DNA from: Lachnospiraceae bacterium M18-1
GTDB taxonomy: Bacteria; Bacillota; Clostridia; Lachnospirales; Lachnospiraceae
Assembly (NCBI GenBank): GCA_000403295.2
Contig: KE159609.1
Span: 190,142 to 254,141, forward strand
Length of the DNA stretch: 64,000 nucleotides
Direction of reading: 5' to 3'
A model generated the notes under the pieces. It saw only the letters and a list, made by a program, of their open reading frames with translations, did not search any database and was not told the origin of the DNA. The position numbers were made by a program, and so were the translations under genes. Below, piece after piece: positions 40,865-48,693 of the stretch. Each line of letters opens with the position of its first letter. Position 1 is the stretch's first letter.

Positions 40865-41341
40865 TTAGAAATTGAATACTTGTTCCCAATTAAAGCAGCC
40901 GGATGCTTCTGTGCTTCTCGGCCATTCGCTGCACCATACGGGAACGCCGGGGGTCTCCACTCTGTCAAAACTCGGCGTATATGGCTTTATATCCAATACG
41001 GGAGTGTTGTCGTTCGCGTCAATAAAAGTAAGCCGAATAATTCCCCTGTTAAGATCAATACTGATAATTTCTGATGTTGTTAATGCAATAGGGTTAGGAC
41101 GGGCGGGCGACCTTGTGGCGAAAACACCCATTACTGATGGTGCATTTTTATAGGGTTGATCGTTTTGCAATATGTTTCTGTCTGATTGATTATCACAATC
41201 ACTGAACCACCATACTACATTGATATGACTAAATCCCTCCAATGCTTGCAGTCCGGGGATATATTCCGGCTCCAGTTCGATAAATGCTCCATTGTCATCA
41301 TTCTTCACCTTTCCAATAGGTTTTAATTGATAATCGTTCAT
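40865..41341 (-). CDS. TrmO-like tRNA methyltransferase (TsaA/YaeB family)
   Basis: 158 residues from ATG 41341 (CAGGAGGTTCAGT on the minus strand). Family motifs: KPIGKVKNDDNGAFIELEPE, ALEGFSHINVVWWF, VMGVFATRSPARPNPIALTT and NDNTPVLDIKPYTPSFDRVE. TrmO methylates the t6A37-modified base of tRNA using SAM. As a cargo gene it may have a different substrate; in Clostridia these are often annotated simply as SAM-dependent methyltransferases. Confidence 0.85.
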   Translation of the reverse strand: MNDYQLKPIGKVKNDDNGAFIELEPEYIPGLQALEGFSHINVVWWFSDCDNQSDRNILQNDQPYKNAPSVMGVFATRSPARPNPIALTTSEIISIDLNRGIIRLTFIDANDNTPVLDIKPYTPSFDRVETPGVPVWCSEWPRSTEASGCFNWEQVFNF

Positions 41342-41442
41342 ACTGAACCTCCTGTTTTTCGTTGTGGGTTCAGTATAATACCTCACATCATGTGAGATAC
41401 AAGAGGGAAAATAAAAATGCCCTGCATTTCTGCAGGACATTA

Positions 41443-42255
41443 CTACTTTAATTCCAAAGGTATTTGTATTTCAGTCAGGTACTTTGCCGGATTACTTTCA
41501 TTCCATGCCCCTCTATGTACAATTTGGCGCATAGGATTGGACATTCGATATTCACTGTTTTTTTGCAGCCATTCAGCAAAAGCAATATACGCTCCTTTGA
41601 TATTTGAAAAATCACCATACACCATCGTACAGGCCATAACAGGTACAGGCTCAATCGTGCGGAAACAGAATGGAGCAATATCTTTGCATAACTTATTTAC
41701 AGGAACGCATAACTCAATATCTACATTTTGTTCCTTATATTCTGTGTCGTGATAAACGGAAAATGTATGATTGGACATTTCTATTTTCTGCTCTTTGGCA
41801 AAAGCAGAAAGTTCATTCCATAAATCACCCTCGGAGTAATATGTCGGAACAACTCTACGCAAAGATAACACTTGATACTCTGGTATCGCCTTAATGGAAA
41901 TATTGTAATGAAGTTCCCCTTTGTTTTCTTGTATCTCGCTTTTTGCTATCGCAATTTTCCGTATTTTCTCCTGCTCGTTTTGTATTGTCTGCTCGATTTC
42001 TAATCGCTTTTTTTCAAGGGTTTCAAGAAGTAAACGATCATTCATTTCAAGCGCAAGCGCAATTTCAGAAACAAGAAAGCCACTGTCACGCAAATACAAT
42101 ATTCTGTTCAGACGGGGGATTTGAGTTACAGAGTACATTCGGTGTCCCGTCCATTTATCGACTTCTGCTGGTTTCAACAGTCCCACTTCATCATAATATC
42201 GAAGCATACGAATAGATACTTGTGTCAGCTTTGAAAATTCACCTATTCTAAACAT
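41443..42255 (-). CDS. MerR regulator with GyrI-like effector domain
   Basis: 270 residues. N-terminal MerR HTH (MFRIGEFSKLTQVSIRMLRY, KWTGHRMYSVTQIPRLNRIL) and coiled-coil (LLLETLEKKRLEIEQTIQNE), then a GyrI-like/effector-binding domain at about 115-270 (YQVLSLRRVVPTYYSEGDLW, PVMACTMVYGDFSNIKGAYI, RGAWNESNPAKYLTEIQIPL). BmrR/YdeI-style multidrug sensor. It lies 101 bases upstream of TrmO on the same strand and likely controls TrmO-GNAT and itself from the palindrome at 42282. Confidence 0.92.
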   Translation of the reverse strand: MFRIGEFSKLTQVSIRMLRYYDEVGLLKPAEVDKWTGHRMYSVTQIPRLNRILYLRDSGFLVSEIALALEMNDRLLLETLEKKRLEIEQTIQNEQEKIRKIAIAKSEIQENKGELHYNISIKAIPEYQVLSLRRVVPTYYSEGDLWNELSAFAKEQKIEMSNHTFSVYHDTEYKEQNVDIELCVPVNKLCKDIAPFCFRTIEPVPVMACTMVYGDFSNIKGAYIAFAEWLQKNSEYRMSNPMRQIVHRGAWNESNPAKYLTEIQIPLELK

Positions 42256-42274
42256 CTTATCACCTCTTGTATAT

Positions 42275-42304
42275 CATTATACTTGAAGTTTTGTATACTT
42301 CAAG
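42275..42304 (-). promoter_or_regulatory. Promoter/operator of MerR-GyrI gene
   Basis: On the minus strand a TATAAT (42280-42275) follows the palindrome CTTGAAGT-N7-ACTTCAAG (42304-42282). TTGAAG in the left arm can serve as -35 (16 bases), or TGCTTG with the 19-base MerR spacing. The palindrome fills the spacer, as expected for a MerR operator. Confidence 0.65.
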
Positions 42305-42445
42305 CAGATTTGGCACATATCCATAACGGAGAAACGGCATAGCCCCAAAAGCCGCGCCGTTTTCCGAAAACAATTCTTTATGCTGTTTCCCCAAAAAAAG
42401 TTTTGAAACCAAAATACTTGTTTTCCCATAACGACAGACAGGGCA

Positions 42446-42478
42446 CAGTATCAGGAGAATCAGGGAGAAGCAGAATAC
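42446..42478 (+). repeat. 33-bp direct repeat, right copy (cargo module boundary)
   Basis: Exact repeat of 37367-37399, followed by ACTTCGGATCCGATGTTCTAA, which keeps the peptide end AEYTSDPMF and stop codon. There is no gene body upstream of it, so it is an orphan 3' end of the 36755-type gene. Confidence 0.85.
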
Positions 42479-42515
42479 ACTTCGGATCCGATGTTCTAAA
42501 ATTAAGAATAAAAAA

Positions 42516-42547
42516 GCGATGCAGTCTGCTGATTGCATCGCTTTTTT
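42516..42547. terminator. Terminator copy 2
   Basis: GCGATGCA (42516-42523), loop, TGCATCGC (42534-42541), TTTTTT on the plus strand; the minus strand also has a T run after it, serving the XRE gene. Confidence 0.8.
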
Positions 42548-42562
42548 CGCTGCTGAAAGATT

Positions 42563-42832
42563 TTATTTTAACTTTATCTCGTCTGTATCACTAACCAGCC
42601 ATTCCATTGAAACATGCAAGGCTTTTGCCAACATATGCAACTCTGCATCGCAGACATGTCGTTGGTTCTTCTCTATACGTGAGATGATCAGAGGCGTCAT
42701 ATCCTCCATACCCATAAACTGGATCCTTTGGGCAAGCTCCTCTTGTGTAATCGGAGGCTTTTGCAGTGCGCGGCCCAATCTTACTTTATCAGAGCATATA
42801 TTTCCTTTTATTGTAAACATGCTTCTACCCAT
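42563..42832 (-). CDS. XRE-family regulator
   Basis: 89 residues. HTH region: RLGRALQKPPITQEELAQRI, then MTPLIISRIEKNQRHVCDAE and LHMLAKALHVSMEWLVSDTD. A compact repressor type found in element control regions. Upstream (42840-42950) are several related AT-rich boxes (TTTAGATA, GGTAGATA, TTTAGATAG) that may be its operators. The start could also be the internal ATG a few codons later. Confidence 0.82.
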   Translation of the reverse strand: MGRSMFTIKGNICSDKVRLGRALQKPPITQEELAQRIQFMGMEDMTPLIISRIEKNQRHVCDAELHMLAKALHVSMEWLVSDTDEIKLK

Positions 42833-43187
42833 TCATAAATCTCCATTTTCTCTGTCTTATTTAGATATTTTTTATCGTGTCTATTGATTTTATACTGAAA
42901 CAAGATATAATGTTGGATAGGGTAGATATTTATTATCTTGTTTAGATAGAAATATGCTTTTTTTATGATTGTCCGCGACCAATGCGGTTTATGCTTTGAT
43001 AATAGCCATGTAGTGAGATTGCGTAAGGAAGAACTTCATTGGCGTGGTATGGCAGATAAAATGGCACAAAAGTGGCATAGGAAATGCCGATGACATGGAA
43101 AAGAAAATCTGTTATACTTATATCGTCTACAAGTGGGTTCTCAGGAATCTGCTTGTTTTTTTATTTTCAGGAAAGGAGTTCGATACT
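42833..43187. other. Regulatory intergenic region upstream of zinc-ribbon gene
   Basis: No gene seen. It contains three TAGATA-type boxes at about 42860-42950, possibly for the divergent XRE protein, and a TATACT-like -10 near 43112. A ribosome site GAAAGGAG lies before ATG 43188. Confidence 0.4.
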
Positions 43188-43577
43188 ATGAAATACTGTC
43201 CATATTGCGGCAAAGAACTTGCAAATCCGGCAGCATCTTTTTGTACGGAATGCGGGGAATCGTTATCTTCTGCGGTACCGGAGGAAGCGCCGGTTACCGA
43301 AGCGCAGCGGGAGAAGAAAAAGAGCAGCAAGAAGCATGTAAAGAAAAAAAGATATGCAGGAAAAACAAAAAGACCAGATGTTCCTGCGAAAGCTGGTGGA
43401 GCATCTGAGCCAGTGAGAGAAGATGATTATGACGGCTATTATGATGATGTCCGTCCCATTGATGAAGGGGGAGGGCGTGAGGAGATTGACAAGGCGCTGG
43501 TTAAAAAGATTATATTGGTGGTGGCATGCGTTCTCTTAATTGCCGGAGCTTGTGTTGCACTTATGTACTTGATATAA
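43188..43577 (+). CDS. Zinc-ribbon membrane protein
   Basis: 129 residues from ATG 43188. The N-terminal zinc ribbon (KYCPYCGKELANPAASFCTE, CGES) is followed by a Lys-rich basic region, an acidic Asp/Tyr region (EDDYDGYYDDVRPIDE) and a C-terminal membrane helix (IILVVACVLLIAGACVALMY). Topology suggests a tail-anchored protein with a cytoplasmic zinc domain. Function unknown; such proteins are common in Firmicutes. Confidence 0.8.
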   Translation: MKYCPYCGKELANPAASFCTECGESLSSAVPEEAPVTEAQREKKKSSKKHVKKKRYAGKTKRPDVPAKAGGASEPVREDDYDGYYDDVRPIDEGGGREEIDKALVKKIILVVACVLLIAGACVALMYLI

Positions 43578-43651
43578 ACAGCGTAATAAAATGTTGTAAA
43601 TCACCTTATCCAATCGTGTAATGTAATTGAAAGGTCAAAGAGGTGATGAAC

Positions 43652-44215
43652 ATGATTTATTTGTCCAAAGGGATTGTAAAAGAAAACTCCACGGAACATC
43701 TTCTCCAGGTGGCGAGATGTGGTCAGGAATATAGCTTATCCGGAGAACAGGCGGTGTTGTGGCTGAACGGGAGGTTTGGATTTTCCGAAGTTAAAACAGA
43801 ATCGGAGAAGCGGACGCTGAAGCATTTGGCAAGAATGGGTCTGGCAGAAACGGGAGCAGAAAATACTGATGTGGCAAGATACAGAATCCTCACACAGTGT
43901 GTTTGCTGCCCGGCAATCAATGCAAAACCAGAGATTTTTTTGAGCCGCGCAGAAAAGGAAATATTAATGTGGCTTTGGAATGCCGGACTTCGGCTGACGG
44001 TAGCAGAAATTATCTTTCTTAGAGAGCATAAGATCAGGCCTGAACCCCGATATCTCCATGCTGAAAACCGGCAGGCGTTGGTGGAGGCGATCTACACAAA
44101 GAATACCATCGCAGATAATTGTCTGGAGCAGATCATGGAATGCGCAGAATGCAGGGATGAAACCATAAGGATATTGCTCGGCCTGCTGAAGAAAAAGAAA
44201 CTAATCGTATTGTGA
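43652..44215 (+). CDS. Unknown element protein, possibly winged-helix
   Basis: 187 residues from ATG 43652 (AAAGAGG 8 bases upstream). Segments SLSGEQAVLWLNGRFGFSEV and EKRTLKHLARMGLAETG, plus LSRAEKEILMWLWNAGLRLT, look like helical DNA-binding or adaptor folds, but I do not recognise a family. First of three closely spaced genes (43652-44838). Confidence 0.65.
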   Translation: MIYLSKGIVKENSTEHLLQVARCGQEYSLSGEQAVLWLNGRFGFSEVKTESEKRTLKHLARMGLAETGAENTDVARYRILTQCVCCPAINAKPEIFLSRAEKEILMWLWNAGLRLTVAEIIFLREHKIRPEPRYLHAENRQALVEAIYTKNTIADNCLEQIMECAECRDETIRILLGLLKKKKLIVL

Positions 44216-44225
44216 GGTGAAGCAG

Positions 44226-44675
44226 ATGAAGGAGAGATTTTATGAGTTGCCAGCACCTTTACAAAAGCAGATTGCCATAAGAATTGTAGGGGGTGCTGTT
44301 TTCTTGCTGTTGTTTGTTATCATCTTGCTTGGTTTTCGGGATTTCTATTTTAGCTTACCCTGCCTGCTGTTGTCCGGGTTTCTGCTTATAAACGGGATTC
44401 GACTATGCTATAATAGCTTTGCTGGCAACTATATGTGCATCCAGGGAACCTGCGAGAAAATTGAAACGGTCGGGCTCCGAAAAAGAACCAAAGGGATCTG
44501 GGTTCAACTGGAGGGAAACGTAGTGAAAATTCCTATTCGGCAAAGAATGAAGGTGCTCTCTATTGGCGATACTGTTATTATATACTTATCAGACAAAACC
44601 CCGGTATATGAGCATGAGGGCAATTATATGATATGCAGCTACTATGCACTGGGAATAGAAAAGAGAGGTAATTAA
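44226..44675 (+). CDS. Two-helix membrane protein of unknown function
   Basis: 149 residues from ATG 44226 (GAGGTGAAGCAG upstream). Two membrane helices (VGGAVFLLLFVIILLGFRDF, YFSLPCLLLSGFLLINGIRL) precede a beta-rich cytoplasmic domain (GIWVQLEGNVVKIPIRQRMK, SIGDTVIIYLSDKTPVYEHE), the layout of NfeD-like or DUF-type membrane proteins. No family assigned. Confidence 0.7.
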   Translation: MKERFYELPAPLQKQIAIRIVGGAVFLLLFVIILLGFRDFYFSLPCLLLSGFLLINGIRLCYNSFAGNYMCIQGTCEKIETVGLRKRTKGIWVQLEGNVVKIPIRQRMKVLSIGDTVIIYLSDKTPVYEHEGNYMICSYYALGIEKRGN

Positions 44676-44676
44676 A

Positions 44677-44838
44677 ATGGAAGCAGATAAGGAGATGTTG
44701 AATCGGCTCTTGAACGAAATACAGGAGTTGGTCAAGGAAAACGAAAATGAAGACGGCACCTACCGATTTGACTTGCTGAAGGCAGTCATTGCTTTGGATT
44801 TCGCAAAAACGGAGATTGAAAAAGCTATTTTTAAGTGA
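44677..44838 (+). CDS. Small acidic helical protein
   Basis: 53 residues from ATG 44677 (AGAGAGG 6-7 bases upstream), directly after the membrane protein stop. Contains MLNRLLNEIQELVKENENED and LLKAVIALDFAKTEIEKAIF: two amphipathic helices. No family recognised. The following leader cassette begins 14 bases after its stop. Confidence 0.6.
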   Translation: MEADKEMLNRLLNEIQELVKENENEDGTYRFDLLKAVIALDFAKTEIEKAIFK

Positions 44839-44851
44839 TTTTTCAGATGGA

Positions 44852-44975
44852 TTGACTATTGAAGCTGCATATGCTATAATGCTTATATCAGTTTCAAGAT
44901 TTCCAAAGAGAAATCACGAGTTTCAGAGTTTTCAAAGTGTCAATTAGCACAATTGTGCTGGTTGGCACTTTTTTT
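44852..44975 (+). promoter_or_regulatory. Leader cassette B: promoter, structured leader, terminator (ssb operon)
   Basis: TTGACT (44852-44857), 17 bases, TATAAT (44875-44880). The leader has TATATCAGTTTCAAG, hairpin GATTTC-CAAAGA-GAAATC, GAGTTTTCAAA, then a 14-bp terminator stem (44937-44968, lower stem GTGTC/GGCAC) and T7. Homologous to cassettes A and C. Drives the operon from SSB at 45059. Confidence 0.78.
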
Positions 44976-44992
44976 GTTTCTTTTGGTTTCTG

Positions 44993-45042
44993 CCTGCAAA
45001 GCAGGTTTGAAATAAATATTTTTTATAGCAGGTAACCCCTGC
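44993..45042 (+). promoter_or_regulatory. Alternating GCAGG/CCTGC elements before ssb ribosome site
   Basis: CCTGC (44993-44997), GCAGG (45001-45005), GCAGG (45028-45032) and CCTGC (45038-45042) can pair in mutually exclusive ways. The last hairpin ends 3 bases before AAAGGAG of the ssb gene. Cassette C has an equivalent 5-bp hairpin (58589-58603) at the same distance from its ribosome site. Confidence 0.45.
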
Positions 45043-45058
45043 GAGAAAGGAGATTTCC

Positions 45059-45556
45059 ATGTTAAAAGTTTTTGCAACACAAGTCGTCGTATCCAAAGGT
45101 TATGACAACACGCCAGCTCTTCGCTTTTCTGAGAATGGTGATTCTGTGAGGTTCCGTATCGGCAAGAAGGTCTATGATCCTCATGCTGAAAACGACAGCC
45201 GCTGGATCAACCTTCCGGTCAAAGCGTTTAACGGCGTATGCGAGCGCATCAAGAAGATGCAGCTGAAAGAGGGTTCCTTTGTGAATCTGATTGGCAGGCT
45301 GGACGAAGATTCCTGGGAAGATAAGGATACCAAAGAAACCAGAAAAATGATGGTTATTATTCTGGATGACATTGAGTATGCTTCCGGTGGAGGCAAGTCC
45401 AAGGAAAACCAGGCAGCTGCAGGACAGCAAAATGCGGCTCCCCAGAATACTGCTCCGCAAAATGCTGCTTCCGTTCCTGCGACAGGCGCTGAAGCATCCG
45501 GAAATTTTACCGGGTATGAAGCATTTGGCGGCGGATCATTCTTTGATGAGAATTGA
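45059..45556 (+). CDS. ssb: Single-stranded DNA-binding protein
   Basis: 165 residues. OB-fold (about 1-110) with SVRFRIGKKVYDPHAENDSR, AFNGVCERIKKMQLKEGSFV and GRLDEDSWEDKDTKETRKMM. A Gln/Asn/Ala-rich linker follows (AAAGQQNAAPQNTAPQNAAS) and a Phe/Asp-rich tip ending FFDEN, where chromosomal SSBs end DDIPF. It probably protects transfer or replication intermediates of the element. Ribosome site AAAGGAG; preceded by leader cassette B. Confidence 0.85.
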   Translation: MLKVFATQVVVSKGYDNTPALRFSENGDSVRFRIGKKVYDPHAENDSRWINLPVKAFNGVCERIKKMQLKEGSFVNLIGRLDEDSWEDKDTKETRKMMVIILDDIEYASGGGKSKENQAAAGQQNAAPQNTAPQNAASVPATGAEASGNFTGYEAFGGGSFFDEN

Positions 45557-45586
45557 TTGGAGCAACAATTGAATCGGGCGTATTAA

Positions 45587-45631
45587 GGCGCACATGAGTT
45601 ACAGATACTGTATGCTCATGTGCGCTTTTTT
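45587..45631 (+). terminator. Terminator after ssb
   Basis: GCGCACATGAG (from 45588) pairs with CTCATGTGCGC (45615-45625), then TTTTTT. Confidence 0.8.
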
Positions 45632-45652
45632 GCGTTTCAAAGGAGGTGTCTT

Positions 45653-46033
45653 ATGACAAATGAAACCTTTTGCCTTCTCTCTGAGGAGGAGAAACACACA
45701 AAATTTAAGGCTGCAATGAAGGGCAAGACAAAAGGATGTCTGAATGAAGAAGAACTTCATAGCATCCTGATGAGCATTTCCCTGAACAGACAGTATGCTA
45801 TTTCGGTTTACCGAGACGGGGAAGAGTTTTGCCGCGTTTTGACAGCGACGAATGGTCTCAAAAGAAGAACCATTCTTGGTCATGCAGCCGCAGATATTGG
45901 AGAAATACCCGGAAAACAATTTGACTCATCACAGGCGGCAGCAGTAATTTTGCATGATGCTGTTGACTGCAGCGATGTAAACTGCCTCTATATCTTTATT
46001 CCAAAGGAACGAAGTCAGAAAGGAACAGAGTGA
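45653..46033 (+). CDS. Unknown element protein, 126 residues
   Basis: From ATG 45653 (AAAGGAGGTGTCTT). Contains LSEEEKHTKFKAAMKGKTKG and LNEEELHSILMSISLNRQYA. Soluble, no recognised family. Its stop TGA overlaps the next start (GTGATG). Confidence 0.65.
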   Translation: MTNETFCLLSEEEKHTKFKAAMKGKTKGCLNEEELHSILMSISLNRQYAISVYRDGEEFCRVLTATNGLKRRTILGHAAADIGEIPGKQFDSSQAAAVILHDAVDCSDVNCLYIFIPKERSQKGTE

Positions 46034-46788
46034 TGAATAAGAAAGATCAAAAAAGACACATGGCATATGAGGCACTGGTACTGTTGGGTATGCTGGCTTT
46101 GCTTACTTTTATATGTCGGCTATGGCCCATCCTGTTATTGATTATTCTCGGTATTTTTGCAGCGGTGATAAGACTGCTTTTTCTTTCATCCAGAAAGATT
46201 GAAGTAATTGTACCACTTCCTCTTTTACCGGAACCGGTAAAAGAAACGACCGAGAAAGATGTACAGGTGCTTGCATATTCAGTCATCCTCAGACGGGTTA
46301 CAGAGCTGGTGCTATCTGAGTATCCGGAAGCAAGATGGGTCTGGGAGGCGCCGAATGCAGAAAAACTTATTCAGGAAAGTCAGGAGGTTTTTATTTTACT
46401 CAATCGTGCCGGTGGTTATCGGCGTGCCAAGGTTGTGATCCGAAATCTGCAGGTGGTTGGAATTGAGTACAATCCACAGGTTGAGGAGAATGCGGTTTTG
46501 GAGCCGGAGGATAATGCCCCGGAACCTGAAGAAGAACCAGAGGTACAAAATTACGAACTGCTGGCTTTTGAGTGGGCAGATGCTCATATTTTTGAGCTGA
46601 ATGCCAGATGCAATGAAGCAATTGGGGAAAATCTCTCAGAATTGATTTTGCTCGCAGAAGAACTTCCGGTCCGGGAGAGTTGGGCAGATATCTGCCGGGA
46701 ACTGATAAGAGCCGGTCTTACGGATGTTCAGTGTGTATCTGAGGGAATCAAAATTAATCTTACGCAGTCAAATGCAGAAAGGAAATAA
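46033..46788 (+). CDS. Membrane-anchored protein of unknown function
   Basis: 251 residues from ATG 46033 (GTG 46030 is an alternative). N-terminal membrane region (YEALVLLGMLALLTFICRLW, PILLLIILGIFAAVIRLLFL) and a cytoplasmic domain with an acidic stretch of repeated PEPEE/DNAPEPEEEPEV. It stands immediately before the MoxR-VWA pair (3-base gap), so may anchor that system to the membrane; inference. Confidence 0.7.
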   Translation: MNKKDQKRHMAYEALVLLGMLALLTFICRLWPILLLIILGIFAAVIRLLFLSSRKIEVIVPLPLLPEPVKETTEKDVQVLAYSVILRRVTELVLSEYPEARWVWEAPNAEKLIQESQEVFILLNRAGGYRRAKVVIRNLQVVGIEYNPQVEENAVLEPEDNAPEPEEEPEVQNYELLAFEWADAHIFELNARCNEAIGENLSELILLAEELPVRESWADICRELIRAGLTDVQCVSEGIKINLTQSNAERK

Positions 46789-46791
46789 CGT

Positions 46792-48666
46792 ATGAGTGCA
46801 TACATGAACAACATCTTTAATTACAGCCGTCCCTTACCGGAACCGTTTGATACACTGACGAACAAAAAGGTGTCAGTATCATCGAAATATGGAGATGGGA
46901 CAAATGCAACTTTGTGTTCAACAGTCATAAAAGCGGTACATGCAGTTTGCCGCTGCATGGATGGCAGCGCCGAAGGAGCTGTCGGGGTCATCGACCACAG
47001 AACAGTTGCTGAATACAAATCGTCCATGGGGCCTGATGAGTATCATCTGGTAGTATATGACAGCAACTCTGGTTCGTTAATGGCAAGCGTGTATGACAAG
47101 AACACGGAAACTTTTGAAAACTATGTGCTGAACGCATCAGGGCGTGACGGAGCTGCCGTTATGATGGCGCTGTTTCCGGTGCTTATGAATGACGAGGAAT
47201 TCAATGATAATTTTGAATTGTACCGCGACCAGCTCAGTCATGGATTTTCGGATTTACTCTCGGCTACGAAGTACATGGCAATGCTATGTGATAACGCCTA
47301 CAGACGCATCAAAGATACCTCTTGTTCAGCAGCCGTCAAGGTGAGTGTGGACAAGGCCGGAAATCTGATGCGTGTATCTCAGGTGCAGCTGGATTCCGGC
47401 GCTTTTGAGCCTACCCATGTGATTGCGGGGGAATTTACGATTTTTGCAAAAACAGCGAGGGTTATTGTGAAGAGCGCAGACGCCATTGTGGAACACACGG
47501 ATTTTGTCGGCAAGTATGAACTGCATACAAGGACTATGAGCAGTCAGGAAAAACAGCTGATACCGGTGCTCCCAGAATGGTACATCATTCCACAGGAGGT
47601 CGTTGATATCTGTAAACATGCTCAGGCCACTACCGGGAAACCGACACAGATGAGGAATTTTCTCCTTAGAGGACCGGCTGGAACCGGAAAGACCATGAGC
47701 GCAAAGGCGATTGCCGCAGGACTGGGGCTTCCGTATATGGCATACACCTGCTCGGCAGGCACAGAGATATTTGACTTCATCGGTCAGATATTTCCGGACT
47801 CCGATTCGGGTTCTACCGGTGATGCACAGCTTGACCATGAGAAAGCAATTTTGGCGAGTATGGGCGGAATCAATTATGCCAACGTGTCTAAAATGATGAA
47901 CCTTCCCGATTTGGATGATATGGACTACGATCCGGCGGGGGTATATCAGGCACTGACGGGCGTAGAGAATGCGGCTGCCACATCTCAGGATTGCATGAGC
48001 ATTGTGCTGGATCGTGTAACAGAGAAGGTACGTGCTCTGTCCAGACGGGATGAAAATTCCAAGGGCGGCGGTCAGACTTATACCTACACAGAGACAGACT
48101 TTATCAAAGCTCTGAAGAACGGATATGTCATCGAGATTCAGGAACCTTCCACGATTGTTCAGCCTGGTGTTCTGGTGGGACTAAACTCCCTGCTGGAGCA
48201 GACCGGAACAATCACCCTCCCTACCGGTGAAATCATCAAGCGTCATCCGGATGCAGTCGTAGTAGTAACAACCAACATTGAATACGAAGGGTGCCGAGGC
48301 ATGAACCAGTCCGTTATCGACAGAATGAGTCTGGTGCGGGACGTGGAGCTGCCGACGCCTGAAGTTATGGTGCAGCGTGCCATGTCAGTTACAGGTGCAA
48401 CAGATGAGTACCAGATTTCCCAGATGGTGCAGGTGGTCAATGATCTGTCGGAGTATTGCCGAAAAAACAGTATTACAGACGGTTCATATGGTATGCGCAG
48501 TCTGATCGACTGGATCGTAAGCAGTGAGATTACCGGCGATGTATATGAGTCGGCGCTATATACGATCATCAGCAAGGCGACCACGGATGAAGTAGACCGT
48601 GAGGCACTGGTCAGTGCAGTTCTGGAACCGATTTTCACAAAGAAGCGGAAGAAAGCAACCGCATAA
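46792..48666 (+). CDS. MoxR-type AAA+ ATPase
   Basis: 624 residues. The N-terminal 280 residues are unfamiliar. The AAA+ core follows: Walker A LLRGPAGTGKTMSAKAIAAG (about 297-316), pore-type segment AYTCSAGTEIFDFIG, Walker B/sensor region VVVTTNIEYEGCRGMNQSVI and arginine-finger-like IDRMSLVRDVELPTPEVM. It pairs with the VWA protein encoded 28 bases downstream, as MoxR and CobS/CobT pairs do; such pairs remodel or insert metals into protein complexes. The target in this element is unknown. Confidence 0.88.
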   Translation: MSAYMNNIFNYSRPLPEPFDTLTNKKVSVSSKYGDGTNATLCSTVIKAVHAVCRCMDGSAEGAVGVIDHRTVAEYKSSMGPDEYHLVVYDSNSGSLMASVYDKNTETFENYVLNASGRDGAAVMMALFPVLMNDEEFNDNFELYRDQLSHGFSDLLSATKYMAMLCDNAYRRIKDTSCSAAVKVSVDKAGNLMRVSQVQLDSGAFEPTHVIAGEFTIFAKTARVIVKSADAIVEHTDFVGKYELHTRTMSSQEKQLIPVLPEWYIIPQEVVDICKHAQATTGKPTQMRNFLLRGPAGTGKTMSAKAIAAGLGLPYMAYTCSAGTEIFDFIGQIFPDSDSGSTGDAQLDHEKAILASMGGINYANVSKMMNLPDLDDMDYDPAGVYQALTGVENAAATSQDCMSIVLDRVTEKVRALSRRDENSKGGGQTYTYTETDFIKALKNGYVIEIQEPSTIVQPGVLVGLNSLLEQTGTITLPTGEIIKRHPDAVVVVTTNIEYEGCRGMNQSVIDRMSLVRDVELPTPEVMVQRAMSVTGATDEYQISQMVQVVNDLSEYCRKNSITDGSYGMRSLIDWIVSSEITGDVYESALYTIISKATTDEVDREALVSAVLEPIFTKKRKKATA

Positions 48667-48693
48667 ATGTAGTAGAAAGGAGGTCAACCCTGT

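Noticed and set aside
42260..42538. 92-residue minus-strand frame and its likeness to one at 37289-37564
   Set aside because: The similarity comes from the duplicated gene 3' end and terminator on the other strand, not from a shared protein.
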